Part shown: one piece after another, positions 8,084-17,058 of the stretch
Layout of the letters: every line of letters starts with the position of its first letter
Position numbering within the stretch: the first letter of the stretch is position 1
Assembly (NCBI GenBank): GCA_014800065.1
Contig: JAAVGX010000032.1
Span: forward strand, 1-25,208
Origin: Bacteroidales bacterium
GTDB lineage: Bacteria; Bacteroidota; Bacteroidia; Bacteroidales; Muribaculaceae
Direction: 5' to 3'
DNA length: 25,208 bases
Position numbers and translations under genes: made by a program
The notes under the pieces: model-generated
The model's input: only the letters and a program-made list of their open reading frames with translations
Told to the model about the DNA's origin: nothing
The model's database searches: none

Positions 8084-9339
8084 TGACGACACAGCCCAAA
8101 CCCGGCGCCTCGCCTAAGCCCGGCGCCTCGCCCAAGCCTAAGACTGCGGGCAAAGCTCCTGCCGGGGCGGCTCCGCGTCGTCGTCCGGCCAAGAAGGGAG
8201 CGCGTCCCAAGGGTAAGAAAACAGTCCGTAAGGCCACTCCCGGCTGGCTCAAGGCTCTGAAGGTGCTTTTTCTGCTCACTTCCTTTTTGGCAGCGGTGTG
8301 TCTTTGCGTTACAGGTTATGCCGGAAATATGTCGCCGGTGACCAACAGCGCCATCTGGGGCATACTTCCTCTGTGTTTCTCACCTGTGGCACTGGCGGTG
8401 GTGATTCTGCTTTTATGCCAGATTGGGTGGAACCGGGGTGGCATCATTATTCTTGTGATAGGGATGATTTTTGCCGCCGGACCGCTCCTCACTCTTTGTC
8501 CGCTACACGTTTTTACGCCTTCGGTGCCAAAGGATTCCGAACCACTGTCGTTGCTGACCTATAATGTGCATAATTTTGACTTCCGCGGCGAATCGAGCGC
8601 CGAGGAAATCTCCTCCTATATCCTTGAACAAAACGCCGATGTTGTATTCCTGCAGGAATGCGGCGATGTTATGTGGAAGAATATCCCCAAGGCAAAGCGC
8701 GATAGTCTGCATAAGATGTATCCCTATGTGTTCCACGGCGGTTATGCTCAGACCACCCTTTCCAAAAATCCCCTTTCGCCGATACATATCAACCTGAATC
8801 GCAGCACTTTTGGTGGTGGCGACCTGGCTTTGTACCGTCTCACCATGGAAGATGGCAGGCTGGTGACTCTGTTCAATGTGCACATGGCTTCGTACAATCT
8901 CACTCAGGCCGACCGCGACCTATATCGTGATCTCACCAAGATGAAGCCCGAAGATCCCACCGAGATAAAAGATCAGTTGCTGAGCAAATTAGCGGCCTCG
9001 GCGCGCGACCGAGCCCGCGAGGCCCGTCAGCTCACCCGATATGTGCGGCTCTACGGAGGCCCTAACGTCATTATCGCGGGCGACTTCAACGATGTTCCCG
9101 GATGCTACTCTATCCGTATGCTTGAAAATGAAGCCGGATTTGAAGATGTGTACCCCAAAGTGGGATTCGGCCCCATGATTACCTTCTATGCCAACCGTTT
9201 CTACTTCTGCATAGACCATGTGCTGAGTCGTGGTGCACTCAAACCCATCTCGCTCAAAAAAGGAACACTCAAGGCTTCCGATCACTATCCGCTTACGGTA
9301 AAATTCGCATTGACAAATCAGAATGTTGAAAAAGAATAA
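8083..9339 (+). CDS. Membrane-anchored endonuclease/exonuclease/phosphatase-fold protein
   Basis: This 418-residue protein begins with a Lys/Pro/Ala-rich basic tail of about 55 residues, followed by three membrane segments (about residues 57-80, 88-113 and 118-140) and then an EEP domain. Catalytic motifs are visible: LLTYNVHNFD, VVFLQE with the metal-binding Glu, FNVHM, IIAGDFNDVP and ASDHYPL with the final Asp-His pair. The fold hydrolyses phosphodiesters in nucleic acids, sugar phosphates or phospholipids; the membrane anchor makes a lipid or envelope substrate possible but this is inference. It overlaps the rhomboid gene by one base. The N-terminal tail is built partly from an 18-base tandem repeat. 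Confidence 0.9.
   Translation: MTTQPKPGASPKPGASPKPKTAGKAPAGAAPRRRPAKKGARPKGKKTVRKATPGWLKALKVLFLLTSFLAAVCLCVTGYAGNMSPVTNSAIWGILPLCFSPVALAVVILLLCQIGWNRGGIIILVIGMIFAAGPLLTLCPLHVFTPSVPKDSEPLSLLTYNVHNFDFRGESSAEEISSYILEQNADVVFLQECGDVMWKNIPKAKRDSLHKMYPYVFHGGYAQTTLSKNPLSPIHINLNRSTFGGGDLALYRLTMEDGRLVTLFNVHMASYNLTQADRDLYRDLTKMKPEDPTEIKDQLLSKLAASARDRAREARQLTRYVRLYGGPNVIIAGDFNDVPGCYSIRMLENEAGFEDVYPKVGFGPMITFYANRFYFCIDHVLSRGALKPISLKKGTLKASDHYPLTVKFALTNQNVEKE
8098..8133 (+). repeat. 18-base coding tandem repeat in the EEP gene
   Basis: Two nearly identical 18-base units (8098-8115 and 8116-8133, two mismatches) encode KPGASP twice, followed by a partial third copy (KP). The unit length keeps the frame, so copy number could vary between strains and change the length of the basic N-terminal tail. 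Confidence 0.75.
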
Positions 9340-9372
9340 TATCCCAGAATACATATAATCAATTACTTAACG

Positions 9373-10725
9373 ATGAATCTATTTAAAGGCATATTTCTCT
9401 CTCTTGCTATAGTAACCTCCGGTGTGGCTTTCGGGCAGAATTGCATTCTCGGCATCGACGGCGAGGAATCGACCGGTGTGGGAATCTATGTGAAGGACCT
9501 CAACAGCGGTGAAGTCCTTATAGACCACAACTCTCAGATGGCACTGACCCCGGCATCTGTTATGAAGGCCGTCACATCGGCCACAGCTCTGAGCGTGCGC
9601 GGAGCCGATGAACGTTTCCGCACACCTGTTCTTCTGAAAGGTGCACAGGGTCAGGCCGGAACATGGAAAGGCGACCTGATTGTGCGCTCTTGCGCCGACC
9701 CGACTCTCGAAAGCGAATACTTCCGCGGAAACACCGGCTTTGCAGAGCGTATCATCAACAATCTTAAGGCGCAGGGTATCAATCGAATTACCGGCAAAAT
9801 CGTGGTTGAGCAGTCTCTGAAGGATGCCGGTCCTATCTGGCAGTGGGAGGTTGAAGACCTGGGTTGGAGCTATGGAGCCGGCTTGTTCGGTTTCAATTAT
9901 ATGGACAATTCCTTCACCCTTTGGCCTAATACGGGCAAGACCAAACCCGTTATCCCCGACCTCAAGCTCGAGGTGCGCAAGGCAAGCAGCAACGACCTGA
10001 TTCGCGGCATCTATTCCGACCGCCTGGTAGTGTTCACCCGCGATACCCGCGACACAAAATGGGCCGTTACTTCCACCATGCCCGACCCGGCGGCGGTGTT
10101 TATCCATCAGCTCAAGGGCATGCTCGGCGAGGCCGGTATCAAGCTGGAGGAGAATAAAAACGCCTGTGCGGCTGCCGACCCCGAGAAGGTGCTGTTCACC
10201 CACACCTCTTCACGCTTCGAGGAAATTCTCAAGAGCCTTATGGTGCGTTCGGATAATCTTTTTGCCGAAGGTATGCTTCGCGCCATTGCCCCCGGCGATA
10301 CCCGCAAGGCTGCCATCAAGGCTGAGAAAGAGTTTTGGGAAGCAAACGGTGTGAGCCCACGCTACACCATCATCAACGACGGTAGCGGTTTGACCCGTGC
10401 CAATCGTTTGGCTCCCAAATTCTTGGGCGATATTCTCGAATATATGGCAAAGTCCGACCTGGCCGAAGTTTACACATCTTTCTTCCCCCGTGCAGGCAAG
10501 GACGGTACGATGCGCGGTTTTCTGGCTAAGTCGCCTCTGACGGGGCAGATTGCGCTCAAAACAGGCTCGGTAAGCTCTGTTCAATGCTATGCCGGATACA
10601 AACTTGACCCCGAAACAAATCAACCTACCCATTTAATTGTTATAATGGTAAACGGGTTCTTCTGCCCGCGCAAGGAAGTCCGTGAGGCGGCCGAAAATCT
10701 TCTCACCGACTTGTTTGTGGATTAG
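9373..10725 (+). CDS. dacB: D-alanyl-D-alanine carboxypeptidase/endopeptidase, PBP4 type
   Basis: This 450-residue periplasmic enzyme has an N-terminal signal peptide (MNLFKGIFLSLAIVTSGVAFG). It trims or cuts peptide cross-links in peptidoglycan. The three penicillin-binding motifs are in place: SVMK (S62 nucleophile, K65), SDN (293-295) and KTG (396-398). A long insertion between the first two motifs is characteristic of the class C low-mass PBPs (PBP4/DacB, peptidase family S13). It follows the EEP gene after 33 bases and is probably part of the same plus-strand transcript. Confidence 0.94.
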   Translation: MNLFKGIFLSLAIVTSGVAFGQNCILGIDGEESTGVGIYVKDLNSGEVLIDHNSQMALTPASVMKAVTSATALSVRGADERFRTPVLLKGAQGQAGTWKGDLIVRSCADPTLESEYFRGNTGFAERIINNLKAQGINRITGKIVVEQSLKDAGPIWQWEVEDLGWSYGAGLFGFNYMDNSFTLWPNTGKTKPVIPDLKLEVRKASSNDLIRGIYSDRLVVFTRDTRDTKWAVTSTMPDPAAVFIHQLKGMLGEAGIKLEENKNACAAADPEKVLFTHTSSRFEEILKSLMVRSDNLFAEGMLRAIAPGDTRKAAIKAEKEFWEANGVSPRYTIINDGSGLTRANRLAPKFLGDILEYMAKSDLAEVYTSFFPRAGKDGTMRGFLAKSPLTGQIALKTGSVSSVQCYAGYKLDPETNQPTHLIVIMVNGFFCPRKEVREAAENLLTDLFVD

Positions 10726-10754
10726 TTTCGATTCAACATTTAAATTCAAGGTAT

Positions 10755-11327
10755 ATGACTGACATAAATAAACTCGTGCAGCTCAATGTTGAGCTTGAAG
10801 GACTTCTGAAGGTGTTGCTCGACCGCAAGAGCGTACACGCGAAATCGTTGTTGGCTGAAAAGTTTGAGCTGTATTCTTCGATGATAAAGCAGTTCTTGGC
10901 CGAGGACGAGGAAGGCGAAGCTGTTACTGAAGCTCAGGTTGAGCAGGTAGAGGACCGGGCGTCCGAGGTTCTCCACGAAGGCCATCAGATTGAAGTGAAA
11001 GATCAGGAGGCAGAGGACAGCGAGGTGGAAGATCAGGATGATCTGGCTGCCGAAGCTATTGAAAAGGGAGAGAATCAGCTCAGCTATGTCGCTGACCATG
11101 AGCCTAATCCGAATGTGCTCAAGGCTTTCTCTCTCAACGATAAATTCCTCTATACCCGCGAGCTCTTCCATGGCGATGATCGCGATTACAGCGACACGAT
11201 TACCCTTCTGTCTGAGATGGGGTCGTATGAGGAGGCTGAGGATTATCTGGTGCACGACCTTATGTGGAATCCTGAGGATGCAAATGTGAAGTCGTTCCTG
11301 GCAGCTCTCGCCAAGGCTTTCAAATAA
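10755..11327 (+). CDS. Conserved Bacteroidetes acidic protein, function unknown
   Basis: This 190-residue cytoplasmic protein has no signal or membrane segment. The N-terminal helical part (about 1-50) is followed by a strongly acidic Glu/Asp/Gln-rich linker (about 52-105) and a C-terminal conserved block containing NPNVLKAFSLNDKFLYTRELF and MGSYEEAEDYLVHDLMWNPED. I recognise the C-terminal block from uncharacterised Bacteroidales proteins but know no function. The gene ends 2 bases before rsmI, which implies co-transcription. Confidence 0.8.
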   Translation: MTDINKLVQLNVELEGLLKVLLDRKSVHAKSLLAEKFELYSSMIKQFLAEDEEGEAVTEAQVEQVEDRASEVLHEGHQIEVKDQEAEDSEVEDQDDLAAEAIEKGENQLSYVADHEPNPNVLKAFSLNDKFLYTRELFHGDDRDYSDTITLLSEMGSYEEAEDYLVHDLMWNPEDANVKSFLAALAKAFK

Positions 11328-11329
11328 AT

Positions 11330-12070
11330 ATGGCCGGAAAGCTCTTCATCGTGCCCACGCCAGTGGGAAATCTGGGCGACATGGCACCTCGCGCTATCGA
11401 GGTGCTTCGCTCATGCTCGCTCATATTGGCCGAGGATACCCGTACTTCGGCGGTGCTGATGCGCCATTTCGGAATTACTACTCCTATGGCCAGTCATCAT
11501 AAGTTCAACGAACACAAGGATTTATCGCCCATTCTTGACCGCATAGAGGCGGGCGAATCGATAGCGTTGGTTTCCGATGCCGGCACTCCGGGCATATCCG
11601 ACCCCGGCTTCATGCTCTCGCGGGCATGCCGGCAGCGTGGTATTCCGGTTGAGACACTTCCGGGTCCTACGGCCTTTGTGCCGGCCTTGGTTAATTCAGG
11701 GCTGCCTTGCGACAGGTTTTTCTTCGAAGGTTTTCTCCCGATGAAGAAGGGCAGGGCAACGCGTTTGGCTGAACTGGCAGAATTGCCCGTCACATTTATT
11801 ATATACGAATCTCCACTGCGCGTGGCCAAAACGCTGGAAGCATTAGCTCAGGTGTGCGGAGCAGACCGCCCGGCTTCCGTGAGCCGGGAAATTTCAAAAT
11901 TGTACGATACCACGCATCGTGGTACCCTTGGCGAACTTGCCCAATATTTCACCGTGAACCAGACGCGAGGTGAGATTGTTATAGTAGTAGGAGGCAAGGA
12001 GCGTCCGGCCCCCGAATTACGCCGGCATAAAAATAAATACAAGGTCGACGACGAAATTGAAAAAGACTAA
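11330..12070 (+). CDS. rsmI: 16S rRNA (cytidine-1402-2'-O)-methyltransferase
   Basis: This 246-residue tetrapyrrole-methylase-fold enzyme uses S-adenosylmethionine to methylate the ribose of C1402 in the ribosomal P site. Family signatures include FIVPTPVGNLGDM at the N-terminus, LAEDTRTS, SDAGTPGISDPG and LPGPTAFVPALVNSGLP, plus FEGFLPMKKGRA. It ends in a short basic and acidic tail. It starts 2 bases after the acidic protein gene and is followed after 21 bases by the lipoprotein gene. Confidence 0.95.
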   Translation: MAGKLFIVPTPVGNLGDMAPRAIEVLRSCSLILAEDTRTSAVLMRHFGITTPMASHHKFNEHKDLSPILDRIEAGESIALVSDAGTPGISDPGFMLSRACRQRGIPVETLPGPTAFVPALVNSGLPCDRFFFEGFLPMKKGRATRLAELAELPVTFIIYESPLRVAKTLEALAQVCGADRPASVSREISKLYDTTHRGTLGELAQYFTVNQTRGEIVIVVGGKERPAPELRRHKNKYKVDDEIEKD

Positions 12071-12091
12071 ACAACTAACACAAAACTATTT

Positions 12092-12964
12092 ATGAAGAAA
12101 GTATTACTTGGCTGTCTGGTGGCCGCAATCGCACTCACCGGATGTAACAATGCCGAAAAGGAAGCCGAAGCAGCTCGTCAGGAAGCTCTTAATCAGGCAA
12201 CCCGCGCCGAACTTGCCTCTGCCGTGGCCGACCGTGATCAGCTCCTGAGCCTGGTGAACGAAATTAACGACGGAATGACTCAGATTCGCCGTATGGAAAA
12301 TATTTTGGCTTCGCCCAACTCCGGAGAAACAGTATCGCAGCGTGAAGAACTGGTGGCAAATATTCAGGCTATTCAGACCACACTGCGCGAACGTCGTGAA
12401 AAACTCGCCGACCTCGAAAAGCGCCTCTCAGGCTCTAATCTCACCAACTCCAAGTTGCAGTCTACCATCACTTCACTGCGCTCGCAGCTTGATCAGCAGG
12501 CAGCTGAAATTCAGTCGCTTACCGCTACCCTTAACGATGCCCGTGCTCGTATCGGCGAACTTGATGTGGCAGTTGACAGCCTTAATACCACCGTGGCCGA
12601 TGTGACCGCGTTGAAGGATTCAACCGAAGTGGCTAACACCAGCCTCACCAACGAACTCAACACCTGCTACTACGCAGTAGGCAGCAAGAACGAACTCAAG
12701 GAAAATGGCTTGATTTCCACCGGTTTCCTCCGCAAAACCAAGCTCGACCTGACCGACGGTTCTTATAATTCGTCGTTCTTCACCAAGGCCGATAAGCGCA
12801 ATCTTCCCGCCATCAACCTCAATTCCAATAAGGCCAAGGTTATGACCAGCCATCCCGACGGCTCATATCAGATTGTTGAGGACAATGGCCACAAGGTGCT
12901 TCAGATCACCAATCCCGTTGCATTCTGGAGTCTGAGCAACTATCTGGTAGTTCAGATTGACTAA
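12092..12964 (+). CDS. Coiled-coil lipoprotein, Cbp1-like adhesin family
   Basis: This 290-residue lipoprotein has the lipobox ALTGC (Cys about residue 18). A long coiled coil covers about residues 22-190, with regular heptads and many Glu, Gln, Leu and Arg residues. A compact C-terminal domain follows (CYYAVGSKNELKENGLIS..., ending in FWSLSNYLVVQID). This combination matches my memory of the Bacteroidales proteins annotated as Cbp1 family collagen-binding adhesins, though that name rests on few tested members and binding cannot be inferred here. It is the last gene of the plus-strand run and is followed by a strong terminator. Confidence 0.82.
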   Translation: MKKVLLGCLVAAIALTGCNNAEKEAEAARQEALNQATRAELASAVADRDQLLSLVNEINDGMTQIRRMENILASPNSGETVSQREELVANIQAIQTTLRERREKLADLEKRLSGSNLTNSKLQSTITSLRSQLDQQAAEIQSLTATLNDARARIGELDVAVDSLNTTVADVTALKDSTEVANTSLTNELNTCYYAVGSKNELKENGLISTGFLRKTKLDLTDGSYNSSFFTKADKRNLPAINLNSNKAKVMTSHPDGSYQIVEDNGHKVLQITNPVAFWSLSNYLVVQID

Positions 12965-12986
12965 AGATAAATTTCAAGTTATATAG

Positions 12987-13018
12987 AGGAAGGCTCGGAA
13001 TTTTCCGGGTCTTTCTTT
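12987..13018 (+). terminator. Terminator of the plus-strand run
   Basis: AGGAAGGCTCGGAA pairs with TTCCGGGTCTTTCT (12987-13016) through about 13 pairs, including three G-U wobbles, with a small AT-rich loop, and the 3' arm is T-rich. It lies 22 bases past the lipoprotein stop. Confidence 0.7.
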
Positions 13019-13036
13019 GTGTCGGTATAATAGTAT

Positions 13037-13078
13037 AAAAATAAAGTCCTTTTCACATTTCTGCAATGGGAGAAGGAC
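13037..13078 (-). terminator. Terminator of the minus-strand small RNA
   Basis: On the minus strand GTCCTTCTC (13070-13078) pairs with GAAAAGGAC (13046-13054, one G-U) and is followed directly by TTTATTTTT. There is no T-run on the plus side, so it acts on the minus strand. It begins immediately after the long-range stem of the small RNA. Confidence 0.72.
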
Positions 13079-13280
13079 CTAAGCCAAGAGGCATTGTTTG
13101 TGATTCAAGTGGTTGTTTTAGTCACAGAATAATTGTGTCACCTTATCATACTTACTTATTTTTCCTCTAATCGAAACGGAGCACCGGCTCACGCCGTGAC
13201 TTGTTCCGAGTCATCTTAGCTTAGATTCTTACACAGATAAATTATAGATAATCGTCTAAGATTTGAGGTTATTCGTTACG
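13038..13280 (-). ncRNA. Candidate small structured RNA of about 240 nt
   Basis: The gap 12965-13380 has no credible open frame, but on the minus strand it has a full transcription unit: a TAGTTTTG -7 box at 13285-13292, a start expected near 13280, and an intrinsic terminator ending near 13038. Inside, CTAAGCTAAGA (13214-13224) can pair with TCTTGGCTTAG (13079-13089) over 11 base pairs with one G-U, closing a domain of about 125 nt whose base abuts the terminator hairpin. Within it CACGGC-GTGA-GCCGGTG (13182-13198) forms a stem with a GNRA-type loop and one bulge. It is separated from the minus-strand gene upstream by its own terminator. I cannot assign a family: it lacks visible tmRNA, RNase P and SRP RNA signatures. 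A 6S-like RNA is one possibility on size and long-range pairing. Confidence 0.55.
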
Positions 13281-13284
13281 ATTG

Positions 13285-13292
13285 CAAAACTA
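13285..13292 (-). promoter_or_regulatory. -7 box of the small RNA
   Basis: TAGTTTTG on the minus strand fits TAnnTTTG completely. At the -33 position, 19 bases upstream, there is TTTC instead of TTTG, inside a T-run. The box lies in an AT-rich stretch just after the 13314-13343 terminator. Confidence 0.6.
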
Positions 13293-13313
13293 CGCATAAT
13301 ATTTAATATATGA

Positions 13314-13343
13314 AAAAATCAGGCGCTTAAAAGGCCTGATTTT
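13314..13343 (-). terminator. Terminator after the 213-residue gene
   Basis: AAAATCAGGC (13315-13324) and GCCTGATTTT (13334-13343) form a perfect 10-pair stem with a T-rich flank on both strands. It lies about 38 bases past the stop of the minus-strand gene at 13381 and separates the lptFG-ribBA unit from the small RNA. Confidence 0.82.
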
Positions 13344-13380
13344 GACAATTATTAATAATTATAAATATAAATTCAGAGCA

Positions 13381-14022
13381 TTACGGTTTAAATTCCTCTC
13401 TGTCGATGAGTCCGCAGGCCATGAAGCGTGCAATTACATCGTAGAGAACATCCATGGCCATGTAGGGGGTGATAGGCTTGTCGTGGAGTGTTTTTAATTC
13501 TTCGGGCATTTTCTCTTCCAAAGGGCGGATGTTGTTGATTTCCGTGGCGAAGCAGCTCAAATCGGCTAATTTAGAGAACTTATCGTAGGTGACAAGAGCG
13601 AGTCTCATAACCTCGGTTATCGCCATATTCATATGAAAGAGGTTATCACTATTACCGGGTTGAAATTGCGTGAAGGCGAATTTGCCCAACAGATTCGCGA
13701 GAGAGAGCAGGCTGCCGACGAATATCAGGGGGAGTTTTTCCGGATTAATTTCCATGGAAAGAATGAAGCAGAGCTCTCCGCACATTGTTAGCGGAGCCTC
13801 GCCGTTATGATCATCACCCTGCGACAATAGCTTTGTGTGTATCTCTGCGAGAATAAGGATGCGACCGGCAATGTCGTAGGCCTTTTCAGAGTGCTTGGGG
13901 GCTTTCTTGAGCTGCTCGTTGAGGCGCGCAAGAGCTTCTCCCGAGATGGTGAGCCTAAGTTCATCTGACTCGGCGGCATCCAATTCTTGGAATATTTCTT
14001 CAAGTATAATGTCCTTAGCCAT
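13381..14022 (-). CDS. Conserved-looking cytoplasmic protein of unknown function
   Basis: This 213-residue protein is largely helical by composition, has no signal peptide or clear membrane span, and starts with an acidic segment ([22 protein letters not shown]). I recognise no domain. Its ATG overlaps the ribBA stop (TAATG, one base shared), so translation is coupled to a riboflavin gene, and it is the last gene before a strong terminator. Codon use is like that of its neighbours. A link to riboflavin supply is possible only by position. Confidence 0.72.
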   Translation of the reverse strand: MAKDIILEEIFQELDAAESDELRLTISGEALARLNEQLKKAPKHSEKAYDIAGRILILAEIHTKLLSQGDDHNGEAPLTMCGELCFILSMEINPEKLPLIFVGSLLSLANLLGKFAFTQFQPGNSDNLFHMNMAITEVMRLALVTYDKFSKLADLSCFATEINNIRPLEEKMPEELKTLHDKPITPYMAMDVLYDVIARFMACGLIDREEFKP

Positions 14023-15242
14023 TATTCAACTTTATGGAGGTCATGACCCATACGTTCCTTCTTTGTGTGCATATAGCGCAGGTTATAAGGATTGGGTTGT
14101 ACTTCGATGGGCACGTTTTCCACGATTTCGAGTCCGTAGCCTTCGAGTCCGACGCGCTTGACGGGGTTATTGGTCATCAACCGCATTTTATTGACACCCA
14201 AGAGGTTGAGGATTTGAGCGCCTACGCCGTAGTCGCGTTCGTCGGCATCGTGGCCGAGGTGGATGTTTGCTTCAACAGTGTCGAGGCCTTCTTCCTGGAG
14301 TTTATATGCACGGATTTTATCCATCAAGCCGATTCCGCGACCTTCCTGATTGAGGTAAACGATGACGCCACGACCCTCTTTTTCAATCATTTCCATGGCT
14401 TTGTGGAGCTGTTCGCCACAGTCGCAGCGTTTGGAAGCGAAGATGTCGCCGGTGGCGCAGGAGGAGTGCACTCGGGTGAGAACGGGCTCGTCGGTGGTGA
14501 TGTCGCCCTTGATGATTGCAATGTGTTCCAGACCGTTGTTTTTCTGGCGGAAGGGGATCAGTCGGAAGTGTCCGTAGGCGGTGGGCATATCCACCTCAAC
14601 ACCCTCTTCCACAAGCTGTTCGGATGCGAGACGGTACGCGATAAGGTCGCGGATTGACACGAGTTTCATGCCCCATTCATCGGCTTTTTTCCGCAGTTCG
14701 GGCAGTCGGGCCATTGAGCCGTCCTCGCTCATGATTTCCATAAGTGCGGCGGCGGGTTGCAGACCGGCGAGGCGGGCGAGGTCGACTGCCGCTTCGGTGT
14801 GGCCTGACCGACGGAGCACGCCCTGGTCCTGGGCATAGAGGGGGTTGATGTGTCCGGGTCGGCCGAATGTGAGGGGAGTTGAAGTGGGGTCGGCCAGGGC
14901 GCGGATAGTTGCGCAGCGGTCCTCGGCGCTTACGCCGGTGGTGCACCCTTCGAGCTTGTCAACGGTGATGGTGAAGGGAGTTCCGAGCATGGAGGTGTTG
15001 TCGTCCACCTGATGGGGGAGTTCCAGTTCGCGGCAACGGGTGATTGTGAGAGGCACGCAGAGCACGCCACGGGCGTTTTTGAGCATGAAATTTACCTGCT
15101 CGGGGGTGATTTTTTCTGCTGCAACGATAATATCGCCTTCGTTTTCGCGGTCCTCATCGTCGACTACGATGACCATTTTGCCTTGGCGAAAATCTTCGAT
15201 GGCTTCTTCGATGCTATCAAGTTTAATACGTTCGGTTGTCAT
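14022..15242 (-). CDS. ribBA: Bifunctional DHBP synthase / GTP cyclohydrolase II
   Basis: This 406-residue cytosolic protein makes both starting compounds of riboflavin. The N-terminal domain (about 1-203) converts ribulose 5-phosphate to 3,4-dihydroxy-2-butanone 4-phosphate; [10 protein letters not shown] and [17 protein letters not shown] are its active-site stretches. The C-terminal domain (about 207-400) opens GTP; the zinc ligands are C262, C273 and C275 in [19 protein letters not shown], followed by [10 protein letters not shown]. Both domains look intact. It starts 7 bases after the permease stop and overlaps the next gene. No FMN-riboswitch-like leader can be present in that small gap, so expression follows the permease promoter. 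Confidence 0.96.
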   Translation of the reverse strand: MTTERIKLDSIEEAIEDFRQGKMVIVVDDEDRENEGDIIVAAEKITPEQVNFMLKNARGVLCVPLTITRCRELELPHQVDDNTSMLGTPFTITVDKLEGCTTGVSAEDRCATIRALADPTSTPLTFGRPGHINPLYAQDQGVLRRSGHTEAAVDLARLAGLQPAAALMEIMSEDGSMARLPELRKKADEWGMKLVSIRDLIAYRLASEQLVEEGVEVDMPTAYGHFRLIPFRQKNNGLEHIAIIKGDITTDEPVLTRVHSSCATGDIFASKRCDCGEQLHKAMEMIEKEGRGVIVYLNQEGRGIGLMDKIRAYKLQEEGLDTVEANIHLGHDADERDYGVGAQILNLLGVNKMRLMTNNPVKRVGLEGYGLEIVENVPIEVQPNPYNLRYMHTKKERMGHDLHKVE

Positions 15243-15249
15243 AGTTATA

Positions 15250-17037
15250 CTATTTTTCTACACGTTTTTCGATGCCTCGGGTTGTTTCGATCATGGTTTT
15301 GATGTTTCGTGGCCGGGGCTGAAATGGGTATTGGTTAAGGAGATTAATGAGATAGATGTCGGAGCTGTTGGACAGGTAATCCACAAGCTCGTTGAGATCT
15401 GTTTTGACTTTAGGATTAACGGGATAGAAGCGCCATTTCCATTTGTGAATCTTGCTGTAGCGTGCTTCTTCCTCGCTGAGCAAGGATTCGAAGTTGGCGA
15501 GCATGGATTGTGCCACTTCAGGGTTGACTTCTGTCATGCGCACCTCCTTGAGGGACAGGCTTCGGGCTTCGTATTTGCCCAGGAGGCGGCGGAAGAAATT
15601 GCGGTAGGCGTCGAGGTTGAACACAGCGGAGTCGCCTACGGCCTTGTAGGTGAAGAAGATGCCGAGCGGGAGCATGGCAGCGGTGCTGAGCCATATGCCT
15701 TCCCATACGGGAATCTTACCGTCGCGCGCCATCTTGTAGCCCATATTGTCGATTATGAAGTAAACGATAAACAGCAGAACGGAAATGACCAGAGGAGTGC
15801 CCAGGCCGCCCTTCTTGATGATAGCACCCAATGGTGCGCCGATGAAGAAGAAGATCAGGCAGGCGAACGAGAGGGTGAATTTGCGCTGCATTTCGATGTC
15901 GTGGCGGCGCATAATTTTAGCTTGCTCGGTGATGGCCAGTGAGCGATAGGTGTACTCCTGCTTCTGCCTTCGGGCTTTCGCCAGGGCGTTGTTGAGGTAT
16001 CCGCGAAGTGACGATGGGTTGGGGGAGTTGAACAGTGAGTCGAGGTCGATGTGTGCGTTGACCGGCTTGGCGTCGGGTTCGCGGTCCACCATTACTCCGT
16101 TGACCACCTTGGTTGGATTGCGTTTGAGGTTGAAATATCGTGTGTTGACCACGTCGGTGGCGTTGATATTTGCGATAGAGTCCACTTGCTTGCCGATAGA
16201 GTCGATAGAGTGTCGGAGCTGAGTTATGTTTTGTCCCACATACTGCGAGCGTATGCCGCCCTCTTCCATGCGGTTGAAATTGGCATCGAACGGGAAGTAT
16301 ACCTCTTTTTCCGAGAAGTGCTCGCGCCTGAAGGGGAGGTAACGGGCTTGGCCGGTGCCCATGCTTTGGTCGCGCATATTTTCGAACATTTCGCCGCTGT
16401 AGAGGTGGAGGAACATCCTTGTTTTGTCCTCGGTGAAGTTGAACTGTCCGGAGTCGGCCAGGATTACCCGAGTGTTATCCAATCCACGGCTTAGGTCGTA
16501 GATGATCATGTCGTAGAGCATTCCCGTTTCGGAGTTCTTGTCCTCCACATAGAGGTTCATGTTTGGAATCTGGTCGTAGAATGCGCGTACGGGAATTTCC
16601 ACTTCCGGGGTTTTCTGACGGACGGAGAAAATAAGCGTCCACATTTTGGACTGCGCAACGGGGAAAACGTTGTTCTGAAAGAAGAAAGCCCCCACGGCCA
16701 CAAAGGCGATGAAAATAATCAGCGGCTTCATGATTCGGAACAGTGAAATTCCGGAGGCTTTCATTGCGGTGAGCTCGAAGTTTTCGCCGAGATTACCGAA
16801 TACCATCAGCGATGCCAGCAGGACAGCCAGCGGCAGAGCCGTGGGTACGAAAGTGAGGGCCGCGTAGAAGAAAAGCTCGGCTATGACGCTGATGTCAAGA
16901 CCTTTACCCACCAAATCGTCGATGGATTTCCAGAGGAATTGCATCAACACGATGAACAGGCAGATGAAAAAAGTCATCATAAACAGCGGCAAAAACCGCT
17001 GTAACATGTAGCTGTATAGTCGTTTGATGATTACCAT
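15250..17037 (-). CDS. LptF/LptG family permease (YjgP/YjgQ type)
   Basis: This 595-residue inner-membrane protein belongs to the transmembrane part of the Lpt transporter, which extracts lipopolysaccharide and sends it to the outer membrane with the LptB ATPase. Three membrane segments lie at about residues 12-34, 50-77 and 102-122, followed by a large periplasmic domain (about 125-390) and three more segments (about 395-480). The segment [20 protein letters not shown] is a typical family coupling region. It is considerably longer than E. coli LptF or LptG (about 360) because of an enlarged periplasmic domain and a C-terminal cytoplasmic tail of about 110 residues, as is usual in Bacteroidetes. 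It cannot be assigned to F or G. It is the first gene of the unit with ribBA. Confidence 0.92.
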   Translation of the reverse strand: MVIIKRLYSYMLQRFLPLFMMTFFICLFIVLMQFLWKSIDDLVGKGLDISVIAELFFYAALTFVPTALPLAVLLASLMVFGNLGENFELTAMKASGISLFRIMKPLIIFIAFVAVGAFFFQNNVFPVAQSKMWTLIFSVRQKTPEVEIPVRAFYDQIPNMNLYVEDKNSETGMLYDMIIYDLSRGLDNTRVILADSGQFNFTEDKTRMFLHLYSGEMFENMRDQSMGTGQARYLPFRREHFSEKEVYFPFDANFNRMEEGGIRSQYVGQNITQLRHSIDSIGKQVDSIANINATDVVNTRYFNLKRNPTKVVNGVMVDREPDAKPVNAHIDLDSLFNSPNPSSLRGYLNNALAKARRQKQEYTYRSLAITEQAKIMRRHDIEMQRKFTLSFACLIFFFIGAPLGAIIKKGGLGTPLVISVLLFIVYFIIDNMGYKMARDGKIPVWEGIWLSTAAMLPLGIFFTYKAVGDSAVFNLDAYRNFFRRLLGKYEARSLSLKEVRMTEVNPEVAQSMLANFESLLSEEEARYSKIHKWKWRFYPVNPKVKTDLNELVDYLSNSSDIYLINLLNQYPFQPRPRNIKTMIETTRGIEKRVEK

Positions 17038-17058
17038 TCAGGAAGAAAGTTGGGAGTA

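Noticed and set aside
13038..13280. Assignment of the small RNA as tmRNA, RNase P RNA or SRP RNA
   Set aside because: It is too short for the first two, and I see neither an alanine-type tRNA end nor the conserved GAGGAAAGUCC-like or SRP tetraloop-domain signatures.
12965..13380. A small protein gene or tRNA in the long gap
   Set aside because: No frame of credible length or start context is present on either strand, and no cloverleaf with a T-loop consensus can be seen; the transcription signals fit a non-coding RNA better.
14034..15942. Long plus-strand open frames opposite ribBA and the permease (207 and 300 residues)
   Set aside because: They are mirror frames of two clearly conserved minus-strand genes, with no recognisable domains and no promoter or spacing of their own.
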